In this document: in pieces, positions 1-9,058 of the stretch
How the letters are laid out: each line of letters begins with the position of its first letter
Position numbering within the stretch: position 1 is the stretch's first letter
Source of the DNA: Nitrospiria bacterium
GTDB taxonomy: Bacteria > Nitrospirota > UBA9217
Assembly (NCBI GenBank): GCA_919902495.1
Contig: CAKKRC010000018.1
Coordinates: forward strand, 126,580 to 190,579
Reading direction: 5' to 3'
Length of the DNA: 64,000 nt
Position numbers and translations under genes: made by a program
The notes under the pieces: generated by a model
What the model was told of the DNA's origin: nothing
What the model saw: the letters and a program-made list of their open reading frames with translations, nothing else
Databases searched by the model: none

Positions 1-159
1 GCAGAAGTGCCCGAGTGGGGCGGCCTGGAGGACCGGGCCCTTGCCTGGGAGGCCATCACCGCTTCGGCCATGATCACGGCGGGCGCGGACATGCTGATCA
101 TGCGGCACCCCGGCGCCGCGGCAAAGACGAAAGAGCTCATCGCCGAACTGATGGGGTAA
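1..159 (+). CDS. acsD: CO dehydrogenase/acetyl-CoA synthase delta subunit (corrinoid Fe-S protein small subunit), C-terminal part
   Basis: This is the last 52 codons of a gene that begins before the window; the frame is open from base 1 and ends in TAA. The visible tail has the conserved EWG...WE..TA...AGAD...M.HP layout of the small subunit of the corrinoid iron-sulfur protein. That subunit pairs with AcsC to carry the methyl group from methyl-tetrahydrofolate to acetyl-CoA synthase. The immediately following acsC and acsB genes support the assignment. Family membership is read from a short fragment, so the call rests partly on context. Confidence 0.8.
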   Translation, partial: AEVPEWGGLEDRALAWEAITASAMITAGADMLIMRHPGAAAKTKELIAELMG

Positions 160-174
160 AATAACAAATAACGA

Positions 175-264
175 AGTTAAGAAGGTGGGAAGGTGGGAAG
201 GTAGGCAAAGGGCGGCAAACCAACCGTTCTCGTATTTTCCCAACCTCTCAACTTCCCAACCTCC
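175..264. repeat. Iterated-word quasi-palindrome (GGTGGGAAG type)
   Basis: The left arm repeats GAAGGTGG/GAAGGTAG and the right arm carries CCCAACCTC and CTTCCCAACCTCC in complementary sense, so the transcript could fold back on itself. It fills the acsD-acsC spacer and ends just before the acsC ribosome binding site. Confidence 0.6.
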
Positions 265-288
265 GATGTGATTGAAAGGAGTTCAGAA

Positions 289-1629
289 ATGGCACTTTCC
301 GGTGTTGAAATATTCAAGCATCTGCCGAAGACCAATTGCAAGAAATGCGGCCATCCGACCTGTCTTGCCTTTGCCATGAAGCTGGCGGCGAAGCAGGCGA
401 GCCTTGACGCCTGTCCGGACGCGTCGGAGGACGCCAAGAAGATCCTGGGCGAGTCCGCGGCGCCGCCGATCCGCGGCATCACGCTCGGGTTGGGCGACAA
501 GGCCGTGAAGGTTGGAGAAGAGATCTGCCTCTTCCGCCACGATAAAAAGTTCTTCAATCCTAACGTCTTCGCGGTCGCGATCAAGGCCTCCGAGGCGGGC
601 GACGCCGCGGCCAAGAAGATCGACGCCGTGAAGCATTCCGAGATCGACCGCGTGGGACAAAAGCTTCGCGTCGACGCCATTGCCGTGACCGATGAGGGCG
701 GCGATGCCGCGAAGTTCGCCTCCGTGGTGAAGCAGGTCGTGGACGGCGCCCCGGGCGTTCCGATCATTCTGGTCAGCAAGATCCCCGCGACGATCGAGGC
801 CGGAATCGCGCACTGCGCCGACAAGCGGCCGCTCATCTACGCCGCGACCGCCGAAAATGCCGAGGCCATGGCGAAGATCGCCAAGGAAAAGAAAGCCTCC
901 CTGGCCATCGCGGCCGACGGGCTCGATGCGCTTACCGCGCTCTCCGAGAAGGTGAAGGCGCTGGGCGTGGACGATCTGGTCCTCGATTCCGGCGCTCGCA
1001 AGGTCAAGGACATGATCGAGCACTATACCATCATCCGCCGCGCCGCCATCAAGAAGAACTTCAAGCCGCTCGGCTACCCCATCATCGCCTTTGCGGGACG
1101 CGACAATGCTGTCTCCGAGACCATGGCAGCTGCCATCGGGACCATGAAGTACGCGTCCATCATCATTCTGAACAACGTGGAAAAGTGGAAAATGCTGGCG
1201 CTCCTGTCGCTGCGCCAGAACATCTACACCGACCCGCAGGTGCCGATGCAGGTGGCACAGAACGTATACAAGGTCGGCGATGCCAAGGACACCTCGCCGC
1301 TCATGATCACGACCAACTTCTCGCTCTCCTACTTCATCGTACGGGGCGAGGTCGAGAACAGCAAGGTCCCCGCGTGGCTCGCGGTCATGGACAACGAAGG
1401 GCTTTCCGTGCTCACGGCCTGGGCCGCCGGCAAGTTCACGGCCGGCAAGATCGCCGCGTTCATCACCGAAAGCGGCGTGGAAAAGACCATCAAGCACAAG
1501 GAGCTCATCATCCCCGGATATGTCGCCATTCTCTCAGGCGCGCTGGAAGAGAAGCTTCCGGGCTGGAAGATCACCGTGGGGCCGCGCGAGGCGAACGGCC
1601 TGCCGAGCTTCCTGAAGGGCCGGGCGTAA
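289..1629 (+). CDS. acsC: Acetyl-CoA synthase/corrinoid Fe-S protein large (gamma) subunit
   Basis: The 446-residue product is the large subunit of the corrinoid iron-sulfur protein of the Wood-Ljungdahl pathway. It binds a [4Fe-4S] cluster and cobamide and shuttles the methyl group between methyltransferase and acetyl-CoA synthase in the cytoplasm. The N-terminus shows the cluster motif C-x2-C-x4-C-x16-C (CKKCGHPTC followed later by DAC), and the length is typical. A GTG lies in frame upstream at 268, but GAAAGGAG seven bases before the ATG at 289, and the family-typical start MALSGVEIFKHLPKTNC, favour 289. It sits between acsD and acsB. Confidence 0.95.
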   Translation: MALSGVEIFKHLPKTNCKKCGHPTCLAFAMKLAAKQASLDACPDASEDAKKILGESAAPPIRGITLGLGDKAVKVGEEICLFRHDKKFFNPNVFAVAIKASEAGDAAAKKIDAVKHSEIDRVGQKLRVDAIAVTDEGGDAAKFASVVKQVVDGAPGVPIILVSKIPATIEAGIAHCADKRPLIYAATAENAEAMAKIAKEKKASLAIAADGLDALTALSEKVKALGVDDLVLDSGARKVKDMIEHYTIIRRAAIKKNFKPLGYPIIAFAGRDNAVSETMAAAIGTMKYASIIILNNVEKWKMLALLSLRQNIYTDPQVPMQVAQNVYKVGDAKDTSPLMITTNFSLSYFIVRGEVENSKVPAWLAVMDNEGLSVLTAWAAGKFTAGKIAAFITESGVEKTIKHKELIIPGYVAILSGALEEKLPGWKITVGPREANGLPSFLKGRA

Positions 1630-1641
1630 GCATACGAACAT

Positions 1642-1714
1642 CCACCACGGAGACACAGAGACACTAGAGAAGGACAAAAAATTGATCTCTCTGTGACCTC
1701 AGTGCCTCTGTGGT
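1642..1714. repeat. Iterated-word quasi-palindrome (CACGGAGACACAGAG type)
   Basis: The left arm is CCACCACGGAGACACAGAG and the right arm TCTCTGTGACC...CCTCTGTGGT, forming a long imperfect stem in the acsC-acsB spacer. It belongs to the same word family as repeats near 17.2, 48.8 and 58.1 kb. Confidence 0.7.
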
Positions 1715-1743
1715 AAAACAATGCTTTTCAAAGGAGCGGAACA

Positions 1744-3945
1744 ATGTCAAAAGTCATTGCCACTGGTGCCATTCTGGGTTCACATTATTATGTGAAACAG
1801 GCAGAAGCGCTCGTCGAGAAGGCCATTTCCGAAAAGGGCGCGGATTTCAAGTTCGAGTTCCCCGACACGGGATACTTCCTGCCGCAGATGTTTGCCATGA
1901 CGGGTTTCGAGGTCAAGACCGTCGGCGACATGAAGACCGCCCTCGAGAAGCATGTGAGGCCGCTCGTCACCGCCGCTCCGGTGGAAAAGCTTTACGTGCC
2001 CTATCTCGGCGAAGCGCTGGATGCCGGCATGGCGGCCTTGTTTGCCCAGGAAATGATCATGGCCGTCCGGTACATTTACGGCCAGGAGCCGGTGAAGGAT
2101 GACTCCATCGGCCTGACCTACAACGGGTTCATCTCCGACACGATCCTCCGGAACCTGGGCGTGCAGCTGGTGGACGGATCCATGCCGGGATACGTCTGCA
2201 TCATCGGCGCGGCGAATGACGATGACCACGCGTTCGAGATCGCCCGGGACCTCCAGCAGAAGAACATCCTTACCCTCATGTGCGGCAATGTGAACGGCGA
2301 CAGCATGACCAAGCAGCTCCTCCGCAAGGGCGTGCAGCTCGGCTGGGACACCCGCCTTGTTCCCCTTGGCCCCGAGGTCGAGCATGCCATCTACGCCCTG
2401 AACTGGGCGGCGCGGGCCGGCATCACCTTCGGAGGCATGAAAGGCGGCGACTATAAGAAGATCCTCAAGTACTCGAAGGACAAGGTGTTCGCTTTTGCCA
2501 TGGTGCTCGGCCCGCTGAACGACCGGATCTGGACCACGGGCGCCGGCGCCATCAACATGGGCTTCCCCGCCATCGCGAACACGGACATCCCGACCATCCA
2601 TCCCACCGGCGTTACGATCTACGAGGAGGTCGAGAAGGAACTCGATCCCAAGAAGATCGTGGAGCGGTGCATCGAGGTCCGCGGACTGAAGATCACGGTC
2701 TCGAAACCCCCGATCCCGGTCGCCTTCGGCCCGGCCTTCGAGGGAGAGCGCATCCGCAAGGAAGACATGCACATCGAGATGGGCGGTCAGCGCACGCCGG
2801 CCTTCGAGTGGCTTCGCACGGTGGACCTGGACAAGGTGGAGGACGGCAAGGTAACGATCGTCGGCACCGACGCCGAGGCGCGCTACAAGAAGGGCGGTCA
2901 GATGCCCCTCGGCGTCGTCATCGAGGTCGCCGGCCGCAAGATGCAGAAGGACTTCGAGCCGGTGCTGGAACGCAAGATCCACCACTTCGTCAATGAGGCG
3001 CAGGGCATCTGGCATATGGGGCAGCGCGACCAGAACTGGTTCCGCGTCAGCAAGGCGGCCCTGAATGAGGGCTACGAACTGCGCCATTTCGGCGACATCC
3101 TGACCACCCAGCTCAAGCACAAGTTCAACAACATCGTGGACAAGGCCCAGGTGACGCTGTATGTGGACGAAGCCGATGTCAAGAAGATGCATGCCGAGGC
3201 GCTGAAGGCGTATCATGAGCGCGACGTGCGGCTGGCATCCATGACCGACGAGTCCGTGGACACATTCTATTCCTGCATCCTGTGCCAGAGCTTCGCGCCG
3301 AACCATGTGTGCGTCGTGTCGCCGGAGCGGCTGGGCCTCTGCGGCGCGTACAACTGGCTTGACGCCAAGGCCGCATTCGAGATCGATCCCAACGGCGCGA
3401 ACCAGCCCATCCTGAAGGGCGACGTGCTGGACGCGGTCAAGGGCCGCTGGAAAGGCGTGGACGAATATGTGTACACCAACTCGCACCAGTCGCTGGAGTA
3501 TTTCAACGCGTACAGCATCATGGACGCGCCCATGACATCGTGCGGCTGCTTCGAGTGCATCATGGCCATCGTGCCCGAAGCGAACGGTGTGATGATCGTG
3601 AACCGGGGCTTTACCGGCATGACCCCGATCGGCATGAAGTTCTCGACGCTCGCGGGCACGGTCGGCGGCGGCGCCCAGACCCCGGGCTTCATGGGCATCG
3701 GACGGTTCTTCCTGACGAGCAAGAAATTCCTCTTCGCTGAAGGAGGGTTCAAGCGCGTTGTGTGGATGACGAAAAATCTCAAAGAGGCCTTTGCCGAGGA
3801 TTTCAAGAAGCGGGCGATAGAAGAGGGCATTCCCGATCTGATCGACCGGATCGCCGACGAGACCGTCGCCGAGGATTCCGAGAAGCTGGTCGCGTTCCTC
3901 ACGGAGAAACAGCATCCGGCGCTCACCATGGAATCGATGTTCTAA
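1744..3945 (+). CDS. acsB: Acetyl-CoA synthase (CO-methylating), A-cluster subunit
   Basis: The 733-residue protein condenses CO, a methyl group from the corrinoid protein and CoA into acetyl-CoA. A-cluster ligands are visible: Cys511, Cys514, Cys523 and Cys533 for the [4Fe-4S] cube, and the Cys600-Gly-Cys602 motif that holds the distal nickel. Their spacing matches the Moorella enzyme with a constant offset of five residues. The length is that of bacterial AcsB with its N-terminal CODH-interacting domain, although no CODH gene (acsA) lies in the window. The ATG at 1744 is preceded by AAAGGAG. A strong terminator follows at 3996. Confidence 0.97.
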   Translation: MSKVIATGAILGSHYYVKQAEALVEKAISEKGADFKFEFPDTGYFLPQMFAMTGFEVKTVGDMKTALEKHVRPLVTAAPVEKLYVPYLGEALDAGMAALFAQEMIMAVRYIYGQEPVKDDSIGLTYNGFISDTILRNLGVQLVDGSMPGYVCIIGAANDDDHAFEIARDLQQKNILTLMCGNVNGDSMTKQLLRKGVQLGWDTRLVPLGPEVEHAIYALNWAARAGITFGGMKGGDYKKILKYSKDKVFAFAMVLGPLNDRIWTTGAGAINMGFPAIANTDIPTIHPTGVTIYEEVEKELDPKKIVERCIEVRGLKITVSKPPIPVAFGPAFEGERIRKEDMHIEMGGQRTPAFEWLRTVDLDKVEDGKVTIVGTDAEARYKKGGQMPLGVVIEVAGRKMQKDFEPVLERKIHHFVNEAQGIWHMGQRDQNWFRVSKAALNEGYELRHFGDILTTQLKHKFNNIVDKAQVTLYVDEADVKKMHAEALKAYHERDVRLASMTDESVDTFYSCILCQSFAPNHVCVVSPERLGLCGAYNWLDAKAAFEIDPNGANQPILKGDVLDAVKGRWKGVDEYVYTNSHQSLEYFNAYSIMDAPMTSCGCFECIMAIVPEANGVMIVNRGFTGMTPIGMKFSTLAGTVGGGAQTPGFMGIGRFFLTSKKFLFAEGGFKRVVWMTKNLKEAFAEDFKKRAIEEGIPDLIDRIADETVAEDSEKLVAFLTEKQHPALTMESMF

Positions 3946-3995
3946 CGCAGGAGAAGAGGCCCTGACTCTTCACTGAGCCTGCAGGCCGAACCCAC

Positions 3996-4030
3996 GAGCC
4001 GCCGAATTATTTTCCGGCGGCTCTTTTTTT
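3996..4030 (+). terminator. Rho-independent terminator after acsB
   Basis: A 9-bp stem, GAGCCGCCG paired with CGGCGGCTC, is followed by seven T residues. It separates the acs genes from the formate dehydrogenase genes, so the latter probably have their own promoter or depend on readthrough. Confidence 0.9.
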
Positions 4031-4087
4031 CATTGCCTGACGGCTCCCGGAGCAGGTTTTGCCGGGAGCACGAGCGGTTCAACGATC

Positions 4088-4564
4088 ATGGAAAAAGTCC
4101 TCACGAAAATACTGGATCAGCACCGGAAGGAGAAGGGCAGCCTCATTGCCCTGCTTCAGCGCATCCAGGAGACCTTCGGCCACATCTCGGAAGAGAACGT
4201 GGCCTGGTTCTCCCGGATGCTGGACATTCCCGAAAGCAGGTTCTTCGGCGTCATCACGTTCTATCCGAAGTTCCGCACCTCGCCGGTGGGGAAGAACACG
4301 ATCACGGTCTGCTGCGGCGCCGCCTGCCATATCAAGGGCGCGGATAAGCTGCTCGATACGGCCCGCGAGGCGCTCGGGCTTTCGGATGACGAGGACACGA
4401 CCGCAGACCTCAGCTTTACGCTCCAGAAGGCGACCTGCATCGGCGCCTGCAATATTGCGCCGGTGGTGATCCTGAACAAACAAGTGCACGCAGGCATGGA
4501 TCCGGTCAAGGTCACCAAGCTGATCAAAGGCTACGAACGAGAGGAATTTCTCGGCTACCTCTAA
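4088..4564 (+). CDS. NuoE-like [2Fe-2S] subunit of formate dehydrogenase complex
   Basis: This 158-residue thioredoxin-like ferredoxin belongs to the NuoE/HndA family. All four cluster ligands are present, in C-x4-C (VCCGAACH) and C-x3-C (TCIGAC) pairs. Such subunits pass electrons between a NuoF-type flavoprotein and the catalytic subunit. The NuoF-like gene starts four bases downstream and fdhA follows, so this is most likely part of an NAD(H)-linked, possibly ferredoxin-bifurcating, formate dehydrogenase rather than respiratory complex I. It could be named HndA- or FdhC-like; subunit naming in these complexes varies. Confidence 0.9.
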   Translation: MEKVLTKILDQHRKEKGSLIALLQRIQETFGHISEENVAWFSRMLDIPESRFFGVITFYPKFRTSPVGKNTITVCCGAACHIKGADKLLDTAREALGLSDDEDTTADLSFTLQKATCIGACNIAPVVILNKQVHAGMDPVKVTKLIKGYEREEFLGYL

Positions 4565-4568
4565 TGAG

Positions 4569-6347
4569 ATGCCAACCACACGAATGAGCAGCCAGCCCAT
4601 TGAAATAAAGGTCTGTCTTGGCACGTCGGGAAGCGCCGCCGGCGGAGAAGAGGTGCTCAGGATGTTCCAGCATCGCATCTCCGAGCAGGGCATCGAGGCG
4701 CAGATCGGGCGGCGTTGTACGCCCAAGAAGGTCGGGTGCCGGGGCTTCTGCTCCCGGGACGTGCTCGTGGATATCATCCGGGACGGCAACAAGACCACCT
4801 ACCAGTCGGTGACGCCGATCATGGTCGAACGCATCGTACAGGACCACATTGTCGGCGGCACCGCCATCGCCGAGTGGACGGTCACGGACGAATACGCGTC
4901 GTTCCATGAGAAGCAGCACAAGATCGTCCTTGGCCCCTGCGGCGAGATCGATCCGGAGAGCATCGACGAGTACATTGCCATGCAGGGTTACCTCGCCGCC
5001 CGAAAGGCGATGACACGGATGACGCCCGATGATGTCATCGACGAGGTCGTCCGCTCCGGTCTGCGCGGCAGGGGCGGCAGCGGTTTCCTCACCGGCGAGA
5101 AGTGGAAGGTCTGCCGGCGTGAGGAGCAGCACCCGAAATACATCATCTGCAACGTGGGCGAGGTCAACCGCCCGCTGGCGGAGGGTAATCCCCACGCCAT
5201 CATCGAAGGCCTGCTGATCGGCGGGTATGCCATCTGCGCGTCCAAGGGCTATCTGTATATCCGAGAACGATATCATCGTTCCGTCGAACGGCTCAGGATC
5301 GCGATCGAGCAGGCGCGGGAAAAGGGCTTCATCGGCCCCAACGTCTTCGGGACAGGATTCGATTTTGAGATCGAGTTCAGCTTCGGGACCGAGGCGTTCA
5401 TATGCGGAGAAGAGACCGCGCTTATGGAATCCATCGAGGGAAAGCGCGCCATGCCGCGCGTGCGGCCGCCCTTTCCCGCCGTCCAGGGACTGTGGGGAAA
5501 ACCGACGGTCATCAACAATGCCGAGACATTCTCGAACATCCCCATCATCATCGGCAGGGGCGGGGAGTGGTTCTCGTCCATCGGGACGAAGGAGAGCAAA
5601 GGCACCAAGGTGTTCACCCTCTCAGGCAAGGTCAGGAACAACGGCCTGGTGGAGATCCCGATGGGCATGTCCTTTCGCGACATCGTGTACGGCATCGGCG
5701 GAGGGATCGAGGGGGACAAGGCGCTCAAGGCGATCCAGGTGGGCGGCCCCTCGGGCGGGATCATCCCGACGTCCATGCTCGACCTCGGCCTGGATTACGA
5801 GAACCTGGCGAAGGTCGGCAGCATCGTGGGTTCGGGCGGCATGGTCGTCTTCGACGAGGATGATTGCATCGTTTCCGTGACGAAATTCTACATGGAATTC
5901 CTGCAGCGTGAGTCCTGCGGCAAGTGCACTCCCTGCCGGGTGGGCACCAGGCGGATGCTGGAGCTCCTCACGAAGATCACGGAAGGCACCGGCGGGGACG
6001 AGGACCTGAGGACGCTTGAGCGCCTCAGCGGCGTCATGGCGGCTACCTCGCTCTGCGGCCTCGGGAGGAGCGCACCGAACCCCTTCCTCACGAGCTTTAG
6101 TCATTTCAAGGACGAATACCTCGCTCACATCCGTGACCGGAAATGCCCGGCCGGCGTCTGTACGGCACTCATCATCTTCTCCGTGAACGAGGAACAGTGC
6201 AAGGGCTGCGGGCTCTGCAAGCGGGTCTGTCCCGCAAAGGCGATCGCCGGCGAGGTGAAAAAGATCCACCTGATCGACCCTGACCGCTGCATCAAATGCG
6301 GCGCATGCTTCCGGGCGTGCAAGTTCAAGGCGATCAAGAAACAGTGA
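4569..6347 (+). CDS. NuoF-like flavoprotein with C-terminal ferredoxin domain
   Basis: The 592-residue protein has the HndC/HydB layout: an N-terminal thioredoxin-like [2Fe-2S] domain (about 10-110), FMN/NADH-binding NuoF core (GRGGSGFLTGEKW near 165-180, GEETALMESIEGKRAMPR near 280), SLBB domain, the [4Fe-4S] motif SCGKCTPCRVGTRRML, and two C-terminal ferredoxin motifs, CKGCGLCKRVC and CIKCGACFRAC. It would exchange electrons among NADH, ferredoxin and formate dehydrogenase. The N-terminal domain is odd: the usual C-x4-C is C-LGTS-G here, so one cluster ligand seems lost. Starts at 4569 or 4584 are both possible. Confidence 0.92.
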   Translation: MPTTRMSSQPIEIKVCLGTSGSAAGGEEVLRMFQHRISEQGIEAQIGRRCTPKKVGCRGFCSRDVLVDIIRDGNKTTYQSVTPIMVERIVQDHIVGGTAIAEWTVTDEYASFHEKQHKIVLGPCGEIDPESIDEYIAMQGYLAARKAMTRMTPDDVIDEVVRSGLRGRGGSGFLTGEKWKVCRREEQHPKYIICNVGEVNRPLAEGNPHAIIEGLLIGGYAICASKGYLYIRERYHRSVERLRIAIEQAREKGFIGPNVFGTGFDFEIEFSFGTEAFICGEETALMESIEGKRAMPRVRPPFPAVQGLWGKPTVINNAETFSNIPIIIGRGGEWFSSIGTKESKGTKVFTLSGKVRNNGLVEIPMGMSFRDIVYGIGGGIEGDKALKAIQVGGPSGGIIPTSMLDLGLDYENLAKVGSIVGSGGMVVFDEDDCIVSVTKFYMEFLQRESCGKCTPCRVGTRRMLELLTKITEGTGGDEDLRTLERLSGVMAATSLCGLGRSAPNPFLTSFSHFKDEYLAHIRDRKCPAGVCTALIIFSVNEEQCKGCGLCKRVCPAKAIAGEVKKIHLIDPDRCIKCGACFRACKFKAIKKQ

Positions 6348-6355
6348 CGAAAACC

Positions 6356-9043
6356 ATGGAAAAGCTGAAGAACATCATATCTCTTACTATCGATGGACAG
6401 CGGATCACGGTTCAATCGGGAACGACGATCCTCGCCGCCGCCCGGAAGCTCGACATCAGCATCCCCGTGCTGTGCCATCATCCCAAACTTACCGCGACCG
6501 GCGCGTGCCGTGTCTGCATCGTGGAAGTGAACGGCATACCGGTAACGTCGTGCACGACGGCCGCGGAAGAGGGCATGGAGGTCATTACCGCCTCTCCCTA
6601 TATCGAGAACCTCCGCCGGGACATCATCGACCTGATCCTTTCCGACCACCCCTACGACTGTATGGTCTGCGAACGGGCCGGCTCGTGCGAGCTCCAGGAG
6701 CTCGCCTACAAGTACCAGATCCGGACGCCGGTGTTCCGGGGCGAGCGCCGCATCTACCCCAAGCGGGACGGGAACCCGTTCATCGAGCGGGACATGGAGA
6801 AGTGCATCCTGTGCGGCCGCTGCGTGAAGGTCTGCGACGAGGTGCAGGGCGTGGGCGCCATCGACTACGCCTACAAGGGATTCCAGACAAAGATCTGTCC
6901 GCCGTTCGAGCGGGACCTTTCGTGCGAGTTCTGCGGGCAGTGCATCACGGTCTGTCCGACGGGCGCTCTGGTCAGCAAGCCGTCCCTGGGCAAGGGAAGG
7001 CAGCAGGACATTCGGAAAGTAGCGACGATCTGTCCCTACTGCGGCTGCGGCTGCAACCTGACCCTGCACGCGCACAAGAACGAGGTGATCAGGACGTCGT
7101 CACCGAAGGATTCGATAAACGAAGGCTGGCTGTGTGTGAAGGGGAAGTTCGGCCTTTCGTTCATCAACAGTCCCGACCGCCTCAAGACCCCGCTGGTCAG
7201 AAAGAACGGCGTTCTCGTCGAGGCGTCCTGGGAAGAGGCATTTACGTACACGGCTGACCGCTTGAAACAGATCAGGGACACCCGGGGACCTGATGCCATC
7301 GGAGGGCTTTCCTCGGCCCGGTGCACCAACGAGGAGAATTACCTCTTCCAGAAGTTCCTGCGCGCGGCGGTCGGCACCAACAATGTCGATCACTGCGCGC
7401 GCTATTGACACAGCGCAACGGTGGCCGGTCTGGCCACAGTGTTCGGTTCGGGCGCGATGACGAATTCCCTCGCCGAGATCGAGAACAATGACGCGCTCTT
7501 CGTCATCGGCTCCAATACCAAGGAGAACCATCCCATCGTCGCCCTTCGCATGATCAAGGCCGTGCGGAAGGGGGCAAAGCTGATCATCGCGGACCCGAGG
7601 CGGGTGCCGCTTGTCCGGTTCGCCCATCTCTGGCTGCAGCAGCGGCCGGGTACGGACGTGGCGCTCCTGAACGGCATGATGCACGTGATACTGAATGACG
7701 GTCTCACGGACAGCGCGTTCATCGCGGAACGGACCGAGGGCTTCGACGAGAACTTCCGGAAGAACATCGGGGAGTGTACTCCCGAGTCCGCTGAGAAGAT
7801 CACCGGGGTCCCGAAAGAGAAGATCGTCGAGGCGGCGAGGATCTATGCCCGGGCCGAGCGGGCGGGCATCTATTACACCATGGGCATCACCCAGCATTCC
7901 CACGGCACGGACAATGTCCTCTCCATCGCCAACCTGGCCCTCATGACCGGAAATCTGGGGAAGGAATCTTCGGGGGTCAATCCGCTTCGCGGTCAGAACA
8001 ATGTGCAGGGAGCCACGGACATGGGCTGCCTCCCGAACCTGTTTCCCGGCTACCAGCGCGTCACCGTACCGGCAGTGCGCAGGAAGTTCGAGGAGCTGTG
8101 GGGCGTGAAGCTGCCGGAACACGAGGGCTTGATGGCGAACGGGATGCTCGATGCCGCTCTTGAGGGAAAGCTCAAGGCCCTCTACATCATGGGAGAGAAC
8201 CCGGTCCTGAGCGACCCTGATATGTCCCATACGAAAAAGGCGCTGTCCTCGCTGGACTTCCTGGTCGTACAGGACATCTTTATGACCGAGACGGCGGCGC
8301 TTGCTCATGTAGTGCTGCCGGCCACGTCCTTTGCAGAGAAGGTCGGCACGTTCACGAACACCGAGCGGCGCGTCCAGCGCGTGCGGAGGGTGGTGGATGC
8401 CCCCGGGCTTGCCATGAAGGATTCACACATCATCATGGAGCTGAGCGGACGGATGGGGTATTCCATGCCGTATCACCACACGGAGGAGGTCTTCCAGGAG
8501 ATCGGCAAGGCGTGGCCGGCCATGGCGGGCATTTCCTATTCACGGCTCGACGAGGAAGGAGGCCTGCAATGGCCCTGCCCGACGGCGGATCACCCGGGTA
8601 CGCCCTTCCTGTTCAAGAACGGCTTCCCCCGTGGCAAAGCCGCATTTTCCATGGTACAATACACCCCTTCGATCGAACAGCCCGATGCGGAGTATCCGTT
8701 CACGCTCACCACGGGCCGGATGCTCTTCCAGTATCATGGGGGGAGCATGACAAGACGCGTGGCTCCCATCGAGCAGGTGGCCGGTGAGCCTTATATAGAG
8801 ATCAATCCCGAGGATGCCCGGGACCTGGCCGTCACGAACGGGACTGTTGTAACGGTCGCATCGCGCCAGGGTTCGCTCACGGTTAAGGCGCAGGTGTCCG
8901 CCCGGCCGGGACGGGGCGTCGTGTTCATTCCCTTCCATTTCCGCGAAGCGGCGGCCAACGTGCTGACCAGCAGCAAAGGACTTGACCCTATATGTCGTAT
9001 TCCTTCGCTCAAGGTAACCGCCGTGAGGATAGAAAAAACCTGA
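6356..9043 (+). CDS. fdhA: Selenocysteine-containing formate dehydrogenase alpha subunit
   Basis: I read one 895-residue gene through an in-frame TGA at 7406-7408 as selenocysteine 351. The flanking sequence NNVDHCARY-U-HSATVAGL is the active-site signature of molybdopterin formate dehydrogenases, with Sec as the Mo/W ligand. Domains in order are a NuoG-like [2Fe-2S] domain (CHH...CRVC...C), a His/Cys cluster (HPYDCMVCERAGSC), two [4Fe-4S] motifs (CILCGRCVKVC, CEFCGQCITVC), the MGD-domain cluster (CPYCGCGC), then the molybdopterin and dinucleotide-binding domains. A SECIS hairpin lies just after the TGA. The ATG at 6356 follows the NuoF stop; a GTG at 6344 overlapping that stop is the alternative. 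It catalyses CO2/formate interconversion. Confidence 0.95.
7406..7437 (+). promoter_or_regulatory. UGA selenocysteine codon with bacterial SECIS hairpin
   Basis: The TGA at 7406 is followed 12 bases later by a perfect 6-bp stem, GTGGCC (7421-7426) and GGCCAC (7432-7437), closing the loop GGTCT. A GGUCU apical loop at this distance is the known SelB-recognition feature in bacterial fdh mRNAs. ACAC and GTGT further out could extend the stem. Confidence 0.93.
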
Positions 9044-9058
9044 TTGAAGGAGAACGGG

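Noticed and set aside
175-264. Short tandem words as a CRISPR array
   Set aside because: The words are adjacent, degenerate and inverted in the second half, with no regular unique spacers and no cas genes in the window.
1329-1721. Minus-strand open frame beginning HRGTEVTERS-like sequence
   Set aside because: Its N-terminus is a translation of the CACGGAGACACAGAG repeat and the rest is antisense to acsC.
1780-3915. 711-residue open frame on the minus strand opposite acsB
   Set aside because: It is antisense to a clearly conserved gene and its composition is the shadow of GC-rich codons; it has no ribosome binding site or family motif. The same applies to long antisense frames opposite fhs, gltX and dnaK and at 31266-32420.
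7406-7408. TGA in fdhA as a nonsense mutation or split gene
   Set aside because: The codon is at the conserved Sec position, the frame continues intact, and a SECIS hairpin with a GGTCT loop follows at the correct distance.
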